A DNA stretch of 64,000 nucleotides from Nematostella vectensis (GCF_932526225.1 NC_064044.1:14571453-14635452); one strand, 5' to 3'; counted from the stretch's first letter, positions 11,401 to 22,813 are shown. Notes: generated by a model from the letters alone, not told the origin. Translations and numbers: made by a program.

Positions 11401-13360
11401 TCAGCATAGTCCTTTGTGTTCACTACTTGTTCAGCTTTTCCACGCTATGTCAGCATAGTCCTTTGTGTTCACTTCTTGTTCAGCTTTTCCACGCTATGTC
11501 AGCATAGTCCTTTGTGTTCACTACTTGTTCAGCTTTTCCACGTTATGTCAGCACAGTCCTTTGTGTTCACTTCTTATTCAGCTTTTCCACGTTATGTCAG
11601 CATAGTCCTTTGTGTTCATTTCTTATTCAGCTTTTCCACGTTATGTCAGCATAGTCCTTTGTGTTCACTTCTTATTCAGCTTTTCCACGTTATGTCAGCA
11701 CAGTCCTTTGTGTTCACTTCTTATTCAGCTTTTCCACGTTATGTCAGCATAGTCCTTTGTGTTCACTTCTTGTTCAGCTTTTCCACGCTATGTCAGCATA
11801 GTCCTTTGTGTTCACTTCTTGTTCAGCTTTTTCACGCTATGTCAGCATAGTCCTTTGTGTTCACTTCTTGTTCAGCTTTTCCACGCTATGTCAGCATAGT
11901 CCTTTGTGTTCACTTCTTGTTCAGCTTTTTCACGCTATGTCAGCACAGTCCTTTGTGTTCACTTCTTATTCAGCTTTTCCACGCTATGTCAGCACAGTCC
12001 TTTGTGTTCACTTCTTATTCAGCTTTTCCACGCTATGTCAGCATAGTCCTTTGTGTTCACTTCTTGTTCAGCTTTTCCACGCTATGTCAGCATAGTCCTT
12101 TGTGTTCACTTCTTATTCAGCTTTTCCACGTTATGTCAGCATAGTCCATTGTGTCCACTACTTGTTCAGCTTTTCCACGCTATGTCAGCATAGTCCTTTG
12201 TGTTCACTACTTGTTCAGCTTTTCCACGCTATGTCAGCATAGTCCTTTGTGTTCACTTCTTGTTCAGCTTTTCCACTCTATGTCAGCATAGTACTTTGTG
12301 TCCACTACTTGCTTGGATTTTCCACGCTATGTCAGCATAGTCCTTTGTGTTCACTTCTGGTTCAGCTTTTCCACGCTATGTCAGCATAGTCCTTTGTGTT
12401 CACTTCTTGTTCAGCTTTTCCACGCTATGTCAGCATCGTCCTTTGTGTTCACTACTTGTTCAGCTTTTTCACGCTATGTCAGCATAGTCCTTTGTGTTCA
12501 CTTCTTGTTCAGCTTTTCCACGCTATGTCAGCATAGTCCTTTGTGTTCACTACTTGTTCAGCTTTTCCACGTTATGTCAGCACAGTCCTTTGTGTTCACT
12601 TCTTATTCAGCTTTTCCACGTTATGTCAGCATAGTCCTTTGTGTTCATTTCTTATTCAGCTTTTCCACGTTATGTCAGCATAGTCCTTTGTGTTCACTTC
12701 TTATTCAGCTTTTCCACGTTATGTCAGCACAGTCCTTTGTGTTCACTTCTTATTCAGCTTTTCCACGTTATGTCAGCATAGTCCTTTGTGTTCACTTCTT
12801 GTTCAGCTTTTCCACGCTATGTCAGCATAGTCCTTTGTGTTCACTTCTTGTTCAGCTTTTTCACGCTATGTCAGCACAGTCCTTTGTGTTCACTTCTTAT
12901 TCAGCTTTTCCACGCTATGTCAGCATAGTCCTTTGTGTTCACTTCTTGTTCAGCTTTTCCACGCTATGTCAGCATAGTCCTTTGTGTTCACTTCTTATTC
13001 AGCTTTTCCACGCTATGTCAGCATAGTCCTTTGTGTCCACTACTTGTTCAGCTTTTCCACGCTATGTCAGCATAGTCCTTTGTGTTCACTTCTTGTTCAG
13101 ATTTTCCACGCTATGTCAGCATCGTCCTTTGATTTCACTTCTTGTTCAGCTTTTCCACGCTATGTCAGCATAGTCCTTTGTGTCCACTTCTTGTTCAGCT
13201 TTTCCACGCTATGTCAGCATAGTCCTTTGTGTTCACTTCTTGTTCAGCTTTTCCACGCTATGTCAGCATAGTCCTTTGTGTTCACTTCTTGTTCAGCTTT
13301 TCCACGCTATGTCAGCATAGTCCTTTGTGTCCACTTCTTGTTCAGCTTTTTCATGCTAAG
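8420..13360. repeat. 49-bp satellite array, about 101 units, with higher-order repeats
   Basis: A nearly uninterrupted head-to-tail array. The unit starts TATGTCAGCATAGTCC and ends CAGCTTTTCCACGC. Variants (TTGTTCAG/TTATTCAG, CATAG/CACAG/CATCG, a 1-bp-shorter CAAGTCC form) recur in the same order: a marker CTTTTTCGAG occurs at 10261 and again at 11191, giving a higher-order block of 930 bp (19 units), and similar runs of variants start near 9704, 10486, 11416 and 12450. Since 49 is not a multiple of 3, a plus-strand frame passes through all three phases and stays open for up to about 240 codons. I regard those frames as a by-product. Confidence 0.96.
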
Positions 13361-13564
13361 TGAGCTTCCGGCATAGAGGCAGTAACTAAAAGAGAACACC
13401 CGGTATGGTTTCCCTTTGTATTGAAATATTTTCATTATCATAGATTAAAAATACTTAAAATTCTGTGCATCTATTGCTATAGAAAACCTTAGTATTCTCT
13501 TCTTAAAATTCTCCAAGAAAGTCTTGACTGTGACCGGTGGGGTTGGCGCCAGCATGTTGTCACA

Positions 13565-13582
13565 ACATATATATATATATAT

Positions 13583-13672
<90 letters not shown>
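13565..13672. repeat. (TA)n microsatellite
   Basis: About 100 bp of alternating TA with one CAA interruption near 13582. The flanks at 13361-13564 and 13673-13814 are AT-rich and show no gene. Confidence 0.97.
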
Positions 13673-14794
13673 AAAAATAAAATTTAAATTTTTGTTAAAA
13701 CATCAATAGAGAATATCCGGATATTTTAGTCTATATTTCGGGAATTTTAAGTAAAAAATTATTTTTTGGGAGAATATCCGAAAGGATTTTTATATCATTT
13801 TTGGGAGTAATGTATCTAGGCCTGTACTGCACTCTATAACGGAACCAACCAAAAAAAAAAAAAATGTAAAAAAAGATCCTTATAAAACAAAAAGAGTGTT
13901 TGTGTACAACATAAAAATAACGTTTCTTGATCTGCTTGCCATAAGTCTTTTAATTTCTTTTTCTGTTACCGCGGTCGCCTAGATAAATGTTAAACTACCT
14001 CAATTATATAACAATAGACTTTATTCTCTGACCAGACTTTATCATTTCGAGGTTGAACTGCTGCTATTAGCAGGAAACTCGAACATGTCAAGAAACTGGT
14101 CGGAACCTTGGAGACAGCGATATGATGAGGAGCTTCTTTGTAGAAGCACAACTAGGGTTGGCATGGAAGCGACACTCTTTCTAGTGATCAACTGTTTGTC
14201 ACTATTTGGTAACATCCTGATATGCTTTGTTATCATCCAAACGAACGGTCTTCGCCGAAACACCACAAATGTATTGATAGTTGGCTTAGCAGTCTCAGAT
14301 ATCCTCCAGGCCCTCCTCGGCATGCCGCTGACTTGCGGTGTCCTTCTAACGGGAAAGTGGATCTTCGGGGAGTTCCTCTGCAAAGTCCAGGGGTTCTGGC
14401 TTCTGTTCCTAGGATTCGTGTCACTGCACAGCATGGCGTTGACCGCGCTCAATCGATACTTTTGCGTGGTGAGACCGGAGGTGTATCGACGTGTATTTAC
14501 GAGGAAGTCCACGCTGTTTATGCTGTGCGCTGTGTGGGTGTTTGCGCTAGCGAGTGTTACTCTACCGCAGATTTCTGAACAGGTTACTTTCCGCTTTCAG
14601 GCCAATCGCGCAGCTTGTTTTATAACATTGACAGAGTTTGCTGAAAATATTGTGTACACTTCGTATTCAGTTATTAGTTATATAGCGCTACCGTTGTGCG
14701 TCATAGTGGTGTGTTATGCATAAGTTTATGCGGTTATACGACACCACAAGAAACGTCTACGTTCTGCTACGGAGGTAAGACAGTCATTTATGGC

Positions 14795-16290
14795 CTGTCT
14801 AAATGACTGTACACATCATCTGGTGTGCGCACATCACCTAGTGTGTACATGACGAGAACTGCGCACATCACCTAGTATGTACATGACGAACACTTCGCAC
14901 ATCACATAGTGTGTAGATGACAAGCACTGCGCACATCACCTAATGTGTACATGACGAGAACTGCGCACATCACCTAATATGTGCATGACGAGCACTGCGC
15001 ACATCACCTAGTATGTACATGACGAGCACTGCGCACATCACCTAGTATGTACATGACAAGCACTGCGCACATCACCTAATGTGTACATGACGAGAACTGC
15101 GCACATCACCTAGTATGATAATACGAGCACTGCGCACATCACCTAATGTGTACATGACGAGAACTGCGCACATCACCTAGTATGATAATACGAGCACTGC
15201 GCACATCACCTAATGTGTACATGACGAGAACTGCGCACATCACCTAGTATGATAATACGAGCACTGCGCACATCACCTAGTGTGAACATGACGAGCACTG
15301 CGCACATCACCTAGTGTGTATATGACAAGCACTGCGCACATCACCTAGTGTGTACATGACAAGCACTGCGCACATCACCTAATGTGTACATGAAAAGCAC
15401 TGCGCACATCACCTAGTGTGCACATGACGAGCACTGCGCACATCACCTAGTGTGTACATGAAAAGCACTGCGCACATCACATAGTGTGTACATGACGAGC
15501 ACTGCGCACATCACAGTGTGTACATGACGAGCACTGCGCACATCACCTAGTGTGTACATAACGAACACTGCGCACATCACCTAGTGTGTACAAGACGAGC
15601 ACTGCGCACATCACTTAGTGTGTACATGACGTGCACTACGCACATCACCTAAGTGTGTACATGACGAGCACTGCGCACATCACATAGTAGAGAGCTTAAG
15701 CAAGTCAACACGAACGGCATCAAAAACGGCGCGCGCGCTCACGAATTGCTAAAAAACGTCGTTGACGTCCTTGACCGCGCGCGTAGAACGTAAAAATAGG
15801 GAAAATGCCTTTCTAGATTTCCTGTCACGGACGTCAACGCCGTTTTTCAGCAATTACTGAGCGCGCGCGCCGTTTTTGATGCCGTTTGTGTTGACTTGCT
15901 TAAGCTCTCTAGTGTGTACATGACGAGCACTGCGCACAACACCTAGTGTGTACATGACGAGCACTGCGCACATCACCTAGTGTGTACATGACGAGCACTG
16001 CGCACATCACCTAGTGTGTACATGACGAGCACTGCGCACATCATCTAGTGTGTACATGACGAGCACTGCGCACATCACATAGTGTGTACATTACAAGCAT
16101 TGCGCACATCACCTGGTGTTTAAATGACGAGCACTGCGCACATCACCTAGTGTGTACATTACAAGCATTACGCACATCACCTGGTGTGCAAATGACTAGC
16201 ACTGCGTACATCACCTAGTGTGTACATTACAAGCATTGCGCACATCACCTGGTGTGTAAATGACGAGCACTGCGCACATCACCTTTGGTA
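14795..16290. repeat. 34-bp minisatellite filling the GPCR intron (copy 1)
   Basis: About 37 units of a 34-bp repeat (GCGCACATCACCTAGTGTG followed by TACATGACGAGCACT) occupy almost the whole intron between the two GPCR exons, starting about 20 bp after the splice donor. A MITE is inserted at 15689-15910. Confidence 0.95.
15689..15910. mobile_element. 222-bp MITE with long inverted arms inside the GPCR intron (copy 1)
   Basis: Termini AGAGAGCTTAAGCAAGTC and its complement are inverted, and the arms extend roughly 90 bp with a few mismatches through GC-rich GGCGCGCGCGC tracts. It interrupts a minisatellite unit, and a 3-bp AGT duplication flanks it. No coding capacity. The superfamily is not identified. 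Confidence 0.85.
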
Positions 16291-16792
16291 CATGTCTAGA
16301 GCGTCGTTCGAAAACGTAAGTATGAATTAAAGCGATAAATTGTTGTTTCGCTTTGTTTTGTTTTGCCAGGATTTTACGAACCCTCTCCAGGTACCACAGG
16401 CTTCCCAACAGCGCAACGCATCAAACAACACGGCTCGCCATGTTTCTGTAGAAGAAATCCAGTCAACAAACACGCTTTTCGCAATCGTCCTCGGCTTCGG
16501 CTCATGCTGGATCCCTTCTATATTAGTCGAATTGGTTGACTCCGCTCTCCCCGGGGGAGTGGTCCCACGGGAGTTGTATGTCACCTATATCTTCTTGGCG
16601 TTTCTGTCATGCGCAATCAACCCGGTTCTGTACAGTGTAATGAGTCGCCGCTTCCGTCGGGCTACCTATCAAGCACTGCGCGCATGCTGTTCTCTGAAAA
16701 CAGCTACGAACGTGGCACCGATAACAGCTGAGTCCATTCCCAGGCAATCGCCAAGACCCAAACGGGGGTCGACAGGGTGAAGAGGCCCTACC

Positions 16793-18268
16793 CCGAGCCT
16801 TAGACTCTACCAGCCGCCATCTTGTAGCCCGAGCCTTAGACTCTACCAGCCGCCATCTTGTACCCCGAGCCTTAGACTCTACCAGCCGCCATCTTGTACC
16901 CCGAGTCTTAGACTCTACCAGCCCCCATCTTGTAGCCCGAGCCTTAGACTCTACCAGCCGCCATCTTGTACCCCGAGCTTTAGACTCTACCAGCCGCCAT
17001 CTTGTACCCCGAGTCTTAGACTCTACCAGCCGCCATCTTGTAGCCCGAGCCTTAGACTCTACCAGCCGCCATCTTGTACCCCGAGCCTTAGACTCTACCA
17101 GCCGCCATCTTGTACCCCGAGTCTTAGACTCTACCAGCCGCCATCTTGTACCCCGAGCCTTAGACTCTACCAGCCGCCATCTTGTACCCCGAGCCTTAGA
17201 CTCTACCAGACGCCATTTTGTACCCCAAGCATTAGACTCTACCAGCCGCCATCTTGTACCCCGGGCCTTAGACTCTACCAGCCGCCATCTTGTACCCCGA
17301 GCCTCAGACTCTACCAGCCGCCATCTTGTACCCCAAGCATTAGACTCTACCAGCCGCCATCTTGTACCCCTAGCCTTAGACTCTACCAGCCGCCATCTTG
17401 TACCCCGAGCCTTAGACTCTACCAGCCAGCATATTTTGTACCCCGAGCCTTAGACTCTACCAGCCGCCATCTTGTACCCTGAACCTTAGACTTTGCCAGC
17501 CGCCATCTTGTACCCCAAGCATTAGACTCTATCAGCCGCCATCTTGTATCCCGAACCTTAGACTCTATCAGCCGCCATCTTGTAACCCAATCATTAGACT
17601 CTATCAGCCGCCATCTTGTACCCCGAACCTTAGACTCTAACAGCCGCCATCTTGTACCCCAAGCATTAGACTCTAACAGCCGCCATTTTGTACCCCAAGC
17701 ATTAGACTCTACCAGCCGCCATCTTGTACCTCGAGCATTAGACTCTACCAGCCGCCATCTTGTACCCCGAGCCTTAGACTCTACCAGCCGCCATCTTGTA
17801 CCCTGAACCTTAGACTCTACCAGCCGCCATCTTGTACCCCAAGCATTAGACTCTATCAGCCGCCATCTTGTATCCCGAACCTTAGATTCTATCAGCCGCC
17901 ATCTTGTACCCCAATCATTAGACTCTATCAGCCGCCATCTTGTACCCCGAACCTTAGACTCTACCAGCCGCCATCTTGTACCCCGAACCTTAAACTCTAT
18001 CAGCCGCCATCTTGTACCCTAAGCATTAGACTCTAACTGCCGCCATTTTGTACCCCAAGCATTAGACTCTACCAGCCGCCATCTTGTACCTCGAGCATTA
18101 GACTCTACCAGCCGCCATCTTGTACCCCAAGCATTAGACTCTACCAGCCGCCATCTTGTACCTCGAGCATTAGACTCTACCAGCCGCCATCTTGTACCCC
18201 AAGCATTAGACTCTACCAGCCGCCATCTTGTACCTCGAGCATTAGACTCTACCAGCCGACATTTTGTA
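16793..18268. repeat. 36-bp minisatellite with a YY1-like motif per unit (copy 1)
   Basis: About 41 units starting 13 bp after the GPCR stop codon. The unit is CCTTAGACTCTACCAG followed by CCGCCATCTTGTACCCCGAG. On the minus strand most units read CAAGATGGCGGC, the consensus of the YY1 zinc-finger protein. Because 36 is a multiple of 3, minus-strand frames show a 12-residue repeat; these are not taken as genes. Confidence 0.94.
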
Positions 18269-18270
18269 TT

Positions 18271-19662
18271 CCGAGTGAAAGAAGTATCCACTCACTACAT
18301 TTTGCAATCAAAATAACTGGGGCTTAACTCGGTAACTCCCAGACTCAGTAAACATCGCACTTTATTTATCTTATTTATAAATATTGAAGAGATGTTATTT
18401 CCATAGGCCGATTTGAGAGAACTATTGCGATATTTACCTTTTGGGGGGGATGGTTTGAGATTTCTTCAAATTATTTTAAAGTGGGCACCTGAAACAAACT
18501 TTTCCCGCCCTCACCTAAACACAAGAACAAAGGTGTCATTTTTAGCTTTTAAACCAGTCGAAGCAGCAACAAGCGCAAGATATCTTTGTTTTCTTTTTTT
18601 TATTGCCTTTGTGCTTGCGCTTCGTTGTGCGAAGTGAAAAAGAAACAACTTAGATTGATGTCAGGTGACAATAACTGACCAATTCCGACCAATTCCGACC
18701 TCAAGCCTTCCAGTCTTTCAAGATAACGACCGAGTTTGACGAGAAGTTCAACGAGGACAGTACTTTATTTGTGACCGCATGAACTAGTACTCTCCCTTAA
18801 TTTAACCATTCATGAAGTACTGGCCGTGGGGCCATCCATGACGTACTGACAGAGGTAATTCACTTTTTTCACAACTCGTTTTCACTAAAAAAAACCCTGC
18901 TAGCATCACTGGTGAAAACAGAGCTTTGAAGTTACGGGTATATCCTCTATATATTATTATATATATTAGTGTAGTTTCCTTTTATTGTTGTCGCATAATC
19001 TTTTACCTATAAATTATAGAGGGTCAATGTTTACAGGGTGTTGAGATATTTCTCGTTACTTAGCGATCCGGTTGTTAGGCGCGTGCTCGATCATCCGGGA
19101 ACTTCACACTTCTAGGCGGGAAAACGATTAAAGGAAGTGTTACAAGGATCAGCTTGCAACAACAACTGTTCGCGTTAGAGCTTGCTGGTATGTCAAAAGA
19201 GTCAATTTAAGCGCAACATGGAATGGTACAGGCATTTTACACGATACAATTTTAAAACAAACATCTATTGGCAAAATCACTTTAATATTCAGTCTTAATA
19301 GTCGCGCGGTAGCCCTTGTTAACAAAGATAGCAATTTGTAAGCAAAGACGCCATCCACTTTTCGCGCAACACCTTCTTTTTTTCTTAATAAGAAATGACT
19401 CACTCAAAAAAAATATTGGAGAAAAATACTCATCCAAACAAATAGGAGACAACCTCCAGACCTCCCCCCACCCCCCGAAATTTTAGTGATCCGTGCATAT
19501 TTATTTATATTTATTTACATTTTTTAGCGCAGTACCCGATAAATCGGCAGATTTAAACAACAACAACAAACCCCAAGCTGCATTCATGCTGATTCGAGTA
19601 AACTCTGCTCTGGGGAGCCTGTGACTTGTTACTGATTGGTTTCTGTAACTTGTTGTAATTTA
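18271..19662. other. No recognised gene (copy 1)
   Basis: Includes a short plus-strand frame (18413-18637) that is identical in copy 2 but has no recognisable domain, a CGACCAATTC direct repeat near 18680, and a TATATA-rich patch near 18950. Position about 19249 (a TTAA) is the empty site of the TIR element found in copy 2. Confidence 0.5.
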
Positions 19663-19832
19663 GCGGAGTTTTAGACTAGCAAAGGTCGCATGCGTGATCC
19701 CCACAATTGGCATCACGCTAGCCCGTTCGCAGCTCTAGATCCCACATGGATCTGAGCTGTGATTTAAAGCACTTCGTTCGACTCGAAGTCGCCCTGCAGT
19801 TTTTTTGCCGATGAAGTTTAACTGAAGCAAAC

Positions 19833-19889
19833 CGGCTATGCCATGCTGACGAGTCCTAATAAGGACGAAACAGCTGTCCATGGTTGCCG
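19833..19889 (+). ncRNA. Type I hammerhead ribozyme (copy B)
   Basis: Core CTGACGAG, stem II TCC/GGA with loop TAATAA, CGAAAC, stem III ACAGCTGT, cleavage triplet GTC with the cut after 19878, and stem I GCCATG/CATGGT plus CGGC/GCCG. All core positions are intact. Confidence 0.9.
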
Positions 19890-20187
19890 AACTGCACGGG
19901 TAATAGACTGTGCTAGCGTCCCGTCTTGGCCCGACTGGTGCCAATGTGTGTATGCTAGTGTGCTTCTAAAGTCCACATTTATGTATACATACTCGCAAGG
20001 ATAGTTTGGCTATCCGACGGAGTTTTAGACTAGCAAAGGTCGCATGCGTGATCCGCACAATTGGCATCACGCTAGCCCGGTCGCAGCTCTAGATCCCACA
20101 TGGATCTGAGCTGTGGTTTAAAGCACTTCGTTCTACTCGAAGTCGCCCTGCAGTTTTTTTTGCCGATGAAGTTTAACTGAGGCAAAC

Positions 20188-20244
20188 CGGCTATGCCATG
20201 CTGACGAGTCCTAATAAAGACGAAACAGCTGTCCATGGTTGCCG
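20188..20244 (+). ncRNA. Hammerhead ribozyme with a stem II mismatch (copy C)
   Basis: Identical to the upstream motif except that GGA in stem II is AGA, giving a C-A mismatch next to the loop. Core, stem I, stem III and the GTC triplet (cut after 20233) are unchanged. Cleavage may be slower but is not excluded. Confidence 0.85.
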
Positions 20245-20580
20245 AACTGCACGGGTAATAGACTGTGCTAGCGTCCCGTCTTGGCCCGACTGGTGCCAGT
20301 GTTTGTATGCTAGTGTCCTTATAAAGTCCACATTTGTGAAAATACGGTTGCCATGGTAACATGGAGCGTCTCCTCGACATGTCAATGGCATCGAAATGTC
20401 CGCAGATAGATTTTAGGAAAAATCACCAAGTTTTAGTCTCTTAACTGTTATGGTTCAGAAGTTATAGTAATTTTCCTGGAGGGAGGGCTTACAGAGCCCC
20501 CCCCCCCCCCCCCAAGTCTGAATAGAGTTAAGCAGGTACCATCTTTATTGAAATGACAACATCTTTCTTTTCTTTTATTC

Positions 20581-20757
20581 GATATCGATGATAATCCTAA
20601 TGTTATGATATACAATGATCCTAATATTCGATATCGATGATAATCCTAATCTTATGGAAATACAATTATCATAATATCCGACATCGATGATAATCCTAAT
20701 CTTATGATATACAATGATCCTAATATCCGATATCGATGATAATCCTAATCTTATGAC
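20581..20757. repeat. 49/50-bp minisatellite, about 3.6 units (copy 1)
   Basis: Units begin GATATCGATGATAATCCTAAT and are spaced 49, 50 and 49 bp. The stretch from 20336 to 21089 otherwise holds a poly(C) run near 20500 and no recognised gene. Confidence 0.85.
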
Positions 20758-21114
20758 AACAATGTGGGACCACTTGCTGACCCCTCTCATTATCTTCCAT
20801 TTTTGGGGGGAGGGGGGAGGCGCCTTTGTTTGCTCTACTATAGTCATAGCTTTTAGTTGGATAGCGCGAGAATCTGAGTACTTTGGCCACCCCCCTCAAT
20901 CTGGCAAGTTTGCATGCCACAAGGCTCCCGCATTAATATTTTCTATTCTCTTTGGTTTTAAAGGTCCTTGCACCTAGAGCTTCATGCGGGAAGGCTATGT
21001 GTAGACTGGTTGCTTTAAGGGGAGTTTAATTGTTGTCGAGGAGCGCGTTGAGCGGTGCTGACGAGACCCCTCGAATGCCACACAAGGAAAGCGAGGAATG
21101 TTGAATGTTCATGT

Positions 21115-21120
21115 TTTATT
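21115..21120 (-). terminator. Candidate poly(A) signal of the secreted-precursor gene (copy 1)
   Basis: AATAAA on the minus strand, about 335 bp beyond the stop codon of the precursor gene. It is the first canonical signal I noticed downstream; the 3' end was not otherwise determined. Confidence 0.45.
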
Positions 21121-21453
21121 TCATTGCTCGTCCCTTACAAACTTATTTTTACACTTATAAAAATCTTACAATTATATAGAAATTAAAAATCATGTCAGTA
21201 TTTAGAGTAAAAAAATCAACAAAATTTTCGCTGTCAGGTCCGGTGTTCAGTCCTTGTGTTCCGTTCTTTGTGGTCCAATCGTTTCCATGGCAACCAGTGT
21301 GAAATCTATCCCCGGCAAGGGACCTTTCTGTACTTAAGACTACAAGGCAAAATCACGAAGATTAGGAGTGCAACTTTCATGTTCTTCCCCTTCAAGTGAA
21401 CGTTTTATGATCGTCCGGTTCGGGAAAGATTTAGCAGCGGTTCTATGGTGTAC

Positions 21454-22813
21454 TTACATTCGACGATAGCAGTATCGGTAGCAGTGGCGGTAACGGCGGG
21501 GCTTTCCGTGGTAGTATTTGTACCTCCAGACGCAGCGGCGACGATAACGGCAGTGGTAGTATTTAACTTTGCAAGAACACTTCAGGTAGCAGTGGTACTT
21601 ATAGTGACACTTGTGCTTTATAAACAAAAACGATTTGCAATATCTGTAGCGACGACACACGCGACGGCAGCTACGATAGAGATGATGTCTTTTCTCAGGA
21701 ACATTCTCGTCTGTTGAGGGTGCATTCATTAAAAAAATCCATAAGATATACGCATTCATTGGAGGATTATATAGAGTATGGCTGGATAAGAATCTAAATT
21801 ATTAAACTATTAACGTAGACTTTACCTTTCTCCACTTCAGCTACCTCGTTTTCTGCTTCTCCTGGGTTCTCATCGTTTTCTGTGAATAAAGAACGCGTGT
21901 TTCAGACACGTTGATACAAATGGTGGTTCATCAGCACGCGACGCCTTCCTGCCGACGCTGAAAACGTGTTTATTTTAATGATGTTTTTTTTACTGAATTG
22001 AGTTGAATTTGAGGGAAGGTACTAGAGGGTAGTTGCTGTTTATCATTGCTTAGCCTAAACTAGGAACTTTCGAAATCCGTCAATATTTGCCAACGCGTCC
22101 TATTCTATTGCCTCCTTCTCTTAACATCATTATAGTAAAAAAAAAAAATAGAAAGATAAATGCGTGTAACATTGTAATTGAGCGATTTCTTACGGCTATG
22201 TAATACACACCGGTTCCACCCTCTGAATCGTCCTCGGGCTCCTCTTGGGTCTCTTCATCTTCCTCACCTGGATCGTTGGAAAAACGCGAAAAAGGAATGT
22301 TAGAGATCTTATGAACTCCTCAAGAGCTGAGATTGGCTTAATAAAACAGAACAGTTCGACCTTGAAAAACTTGATTGGCCTCTTCGTCATCTTTCTCTGT
22401 CTCCTCAGCCTCCGAGAGTTGCTCTACATATTAAATATCAATAACATATAGTAAAGAGGACACTCCCTTATTGATTTGTGTGACTCGTCAGATCTAAGGT
22501 CGGCTTTTCGCTAGCAAAGAAATTGCGCGGTGCGTAAATCAGCGAGGAGGAAAACACAGAGAAGGAAGAAACTGGCCGACAATCTTCGCTGCCTTCGTGT
22601 TTTCTTCGCGCTAATTCACACACACGTGTTGAGGGCTTTAATGTATTTTACGCATTTAAAGTCCGAGGACCACGTACCATCATCCTCCTGGAGGGGCTCG
22701 TCCTTGGTCTCGTCTTGGGCGGCAGGGCTGAGCTCCTCTTCGGTGGTAGCAGGAGCTGATAGTGCTAAGGCCACGAAGCCGAGCAGGAACAGTAGCAGTA
22801 TCTTGTGCGACAT
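21454..22813 (-). CDS. Secreted precursor: signal peptide, acidic pro-region, basic Cys/Tyr/Arg-rich peptide (copy 1)
   Basis: Five-exon minus-strand model: 22678-22813, 22361-22423, 22211-22267, 21826-21879, 21454-21710. All four introns are phase 1 with GT-AG ends, giving 188 residues. Residues 1-20 form a signal peptide (MSHKILLLFLLGFVALALSA). Residues 21-109 are dominated by Glu and Asp, spread over three small symmetric exons of 63, 57 and 54 nt. KR at 110-111 is a proprotein-convertase-like site. The remaining 77 residues hold 11 Cys, 16 Tyr, 17 Arg and 9 Lys, with no Asp or Glu. I do not recognise the family. The layout fits host-defence or other processed peptides and also Tyr-rich structural proteins; no function is claimed. 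The exon 2 donor (AAG|GTCGAA) is the weakest junction. A TATA-like box lies upstream. Confidence 0.75.

Larger units (their letters stand above)
14085..16780 (+). pseudogene. Class A (rhodopsin-like) GPCR, copy 1, nonsense in TM5 end
   Basis: Two exons, 14085-14774 and 16370-16780, joined by GTAAGA and TTTTGCCAG splice sites in phase 0. Exon 1 starts with a 26-residue N-terminal leader carrying an NWS glycosylation site. Then come TM1 with GN, TM2 with LAVSD, the ECL1/TM3 cysteine, an NRY in place of DRY, TM4, a second extracellular cysteine, and TM5. Exon 2 holds TM6 with CWIP and TM7 with NPVLY. A TAA at 14721-14723 replaces the lysine codon (AAA) of the second copy just after TM5, so the encoded protein would stop before TM6. 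Everything else, including both splice sites and exon 2, is intact. The ligand is unknown; the NRY motif is shared with, for example, melatonin receptors, but that alone is no assignment. It could be a recent pseudogene or a sequencing/allelic variant. Confidence 0.88.
19663..20335 (+). repeat. Tandem dimer of a 355-bp hammerhead unit (copy 1)
   Basis: One complete unit (19981-20335) preceded by a unit missing about its first 37 bp (19663-19980). Both end in AAGTCCACATTT. Each contains one hammerhead ribozyme on the plus strand, and the two predicted cleavage sites are exactly 355 nt apart. No protein is encoded. Head-to-tail hammerhead units of this size match animal retrozymes and the terminal repeats of Penelope-like elements, whose RNAs self-cleave and can circularise. 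Assignment to either class is an inference. Confidence 0.88.

Noticed and set aside
9704..13271. Long plus-strand frames (up to about 240 codons) in the 49-bp array
   Set aside because: They follow from a stop-free 49-bp repeat read through three phases; no start context, splice signal or domain.
14795..16290. Resemblance of the 34- and 36-bp arrays to CRISPR repeats
   Set aside because: Units are directly adjacent with no unique spacers and no cas genes, and the context is eukaryotic.
17900..18291. Minus-strand 12-residue repeat protein in the 36-bp array (also at 29889-30689)
   Set aside because: The unit length is a multiple of 3, so an open frame persists by chance; units vary without regard to codon position.
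18413..18637. 74-codon frame identical in both duplicates (second copy 30811-31035)
   Set aside because: The surrounding non-coding DNA is equally identical because the duplication is recent; no domain or splice support.
21445..21717. Plus-strand 90-codon hydrophobic frame
   Set aside because: Antisense of the Cys/Tyr/Arg-rich exon; the minus-strand reading is joined to four further phase-matched exons.
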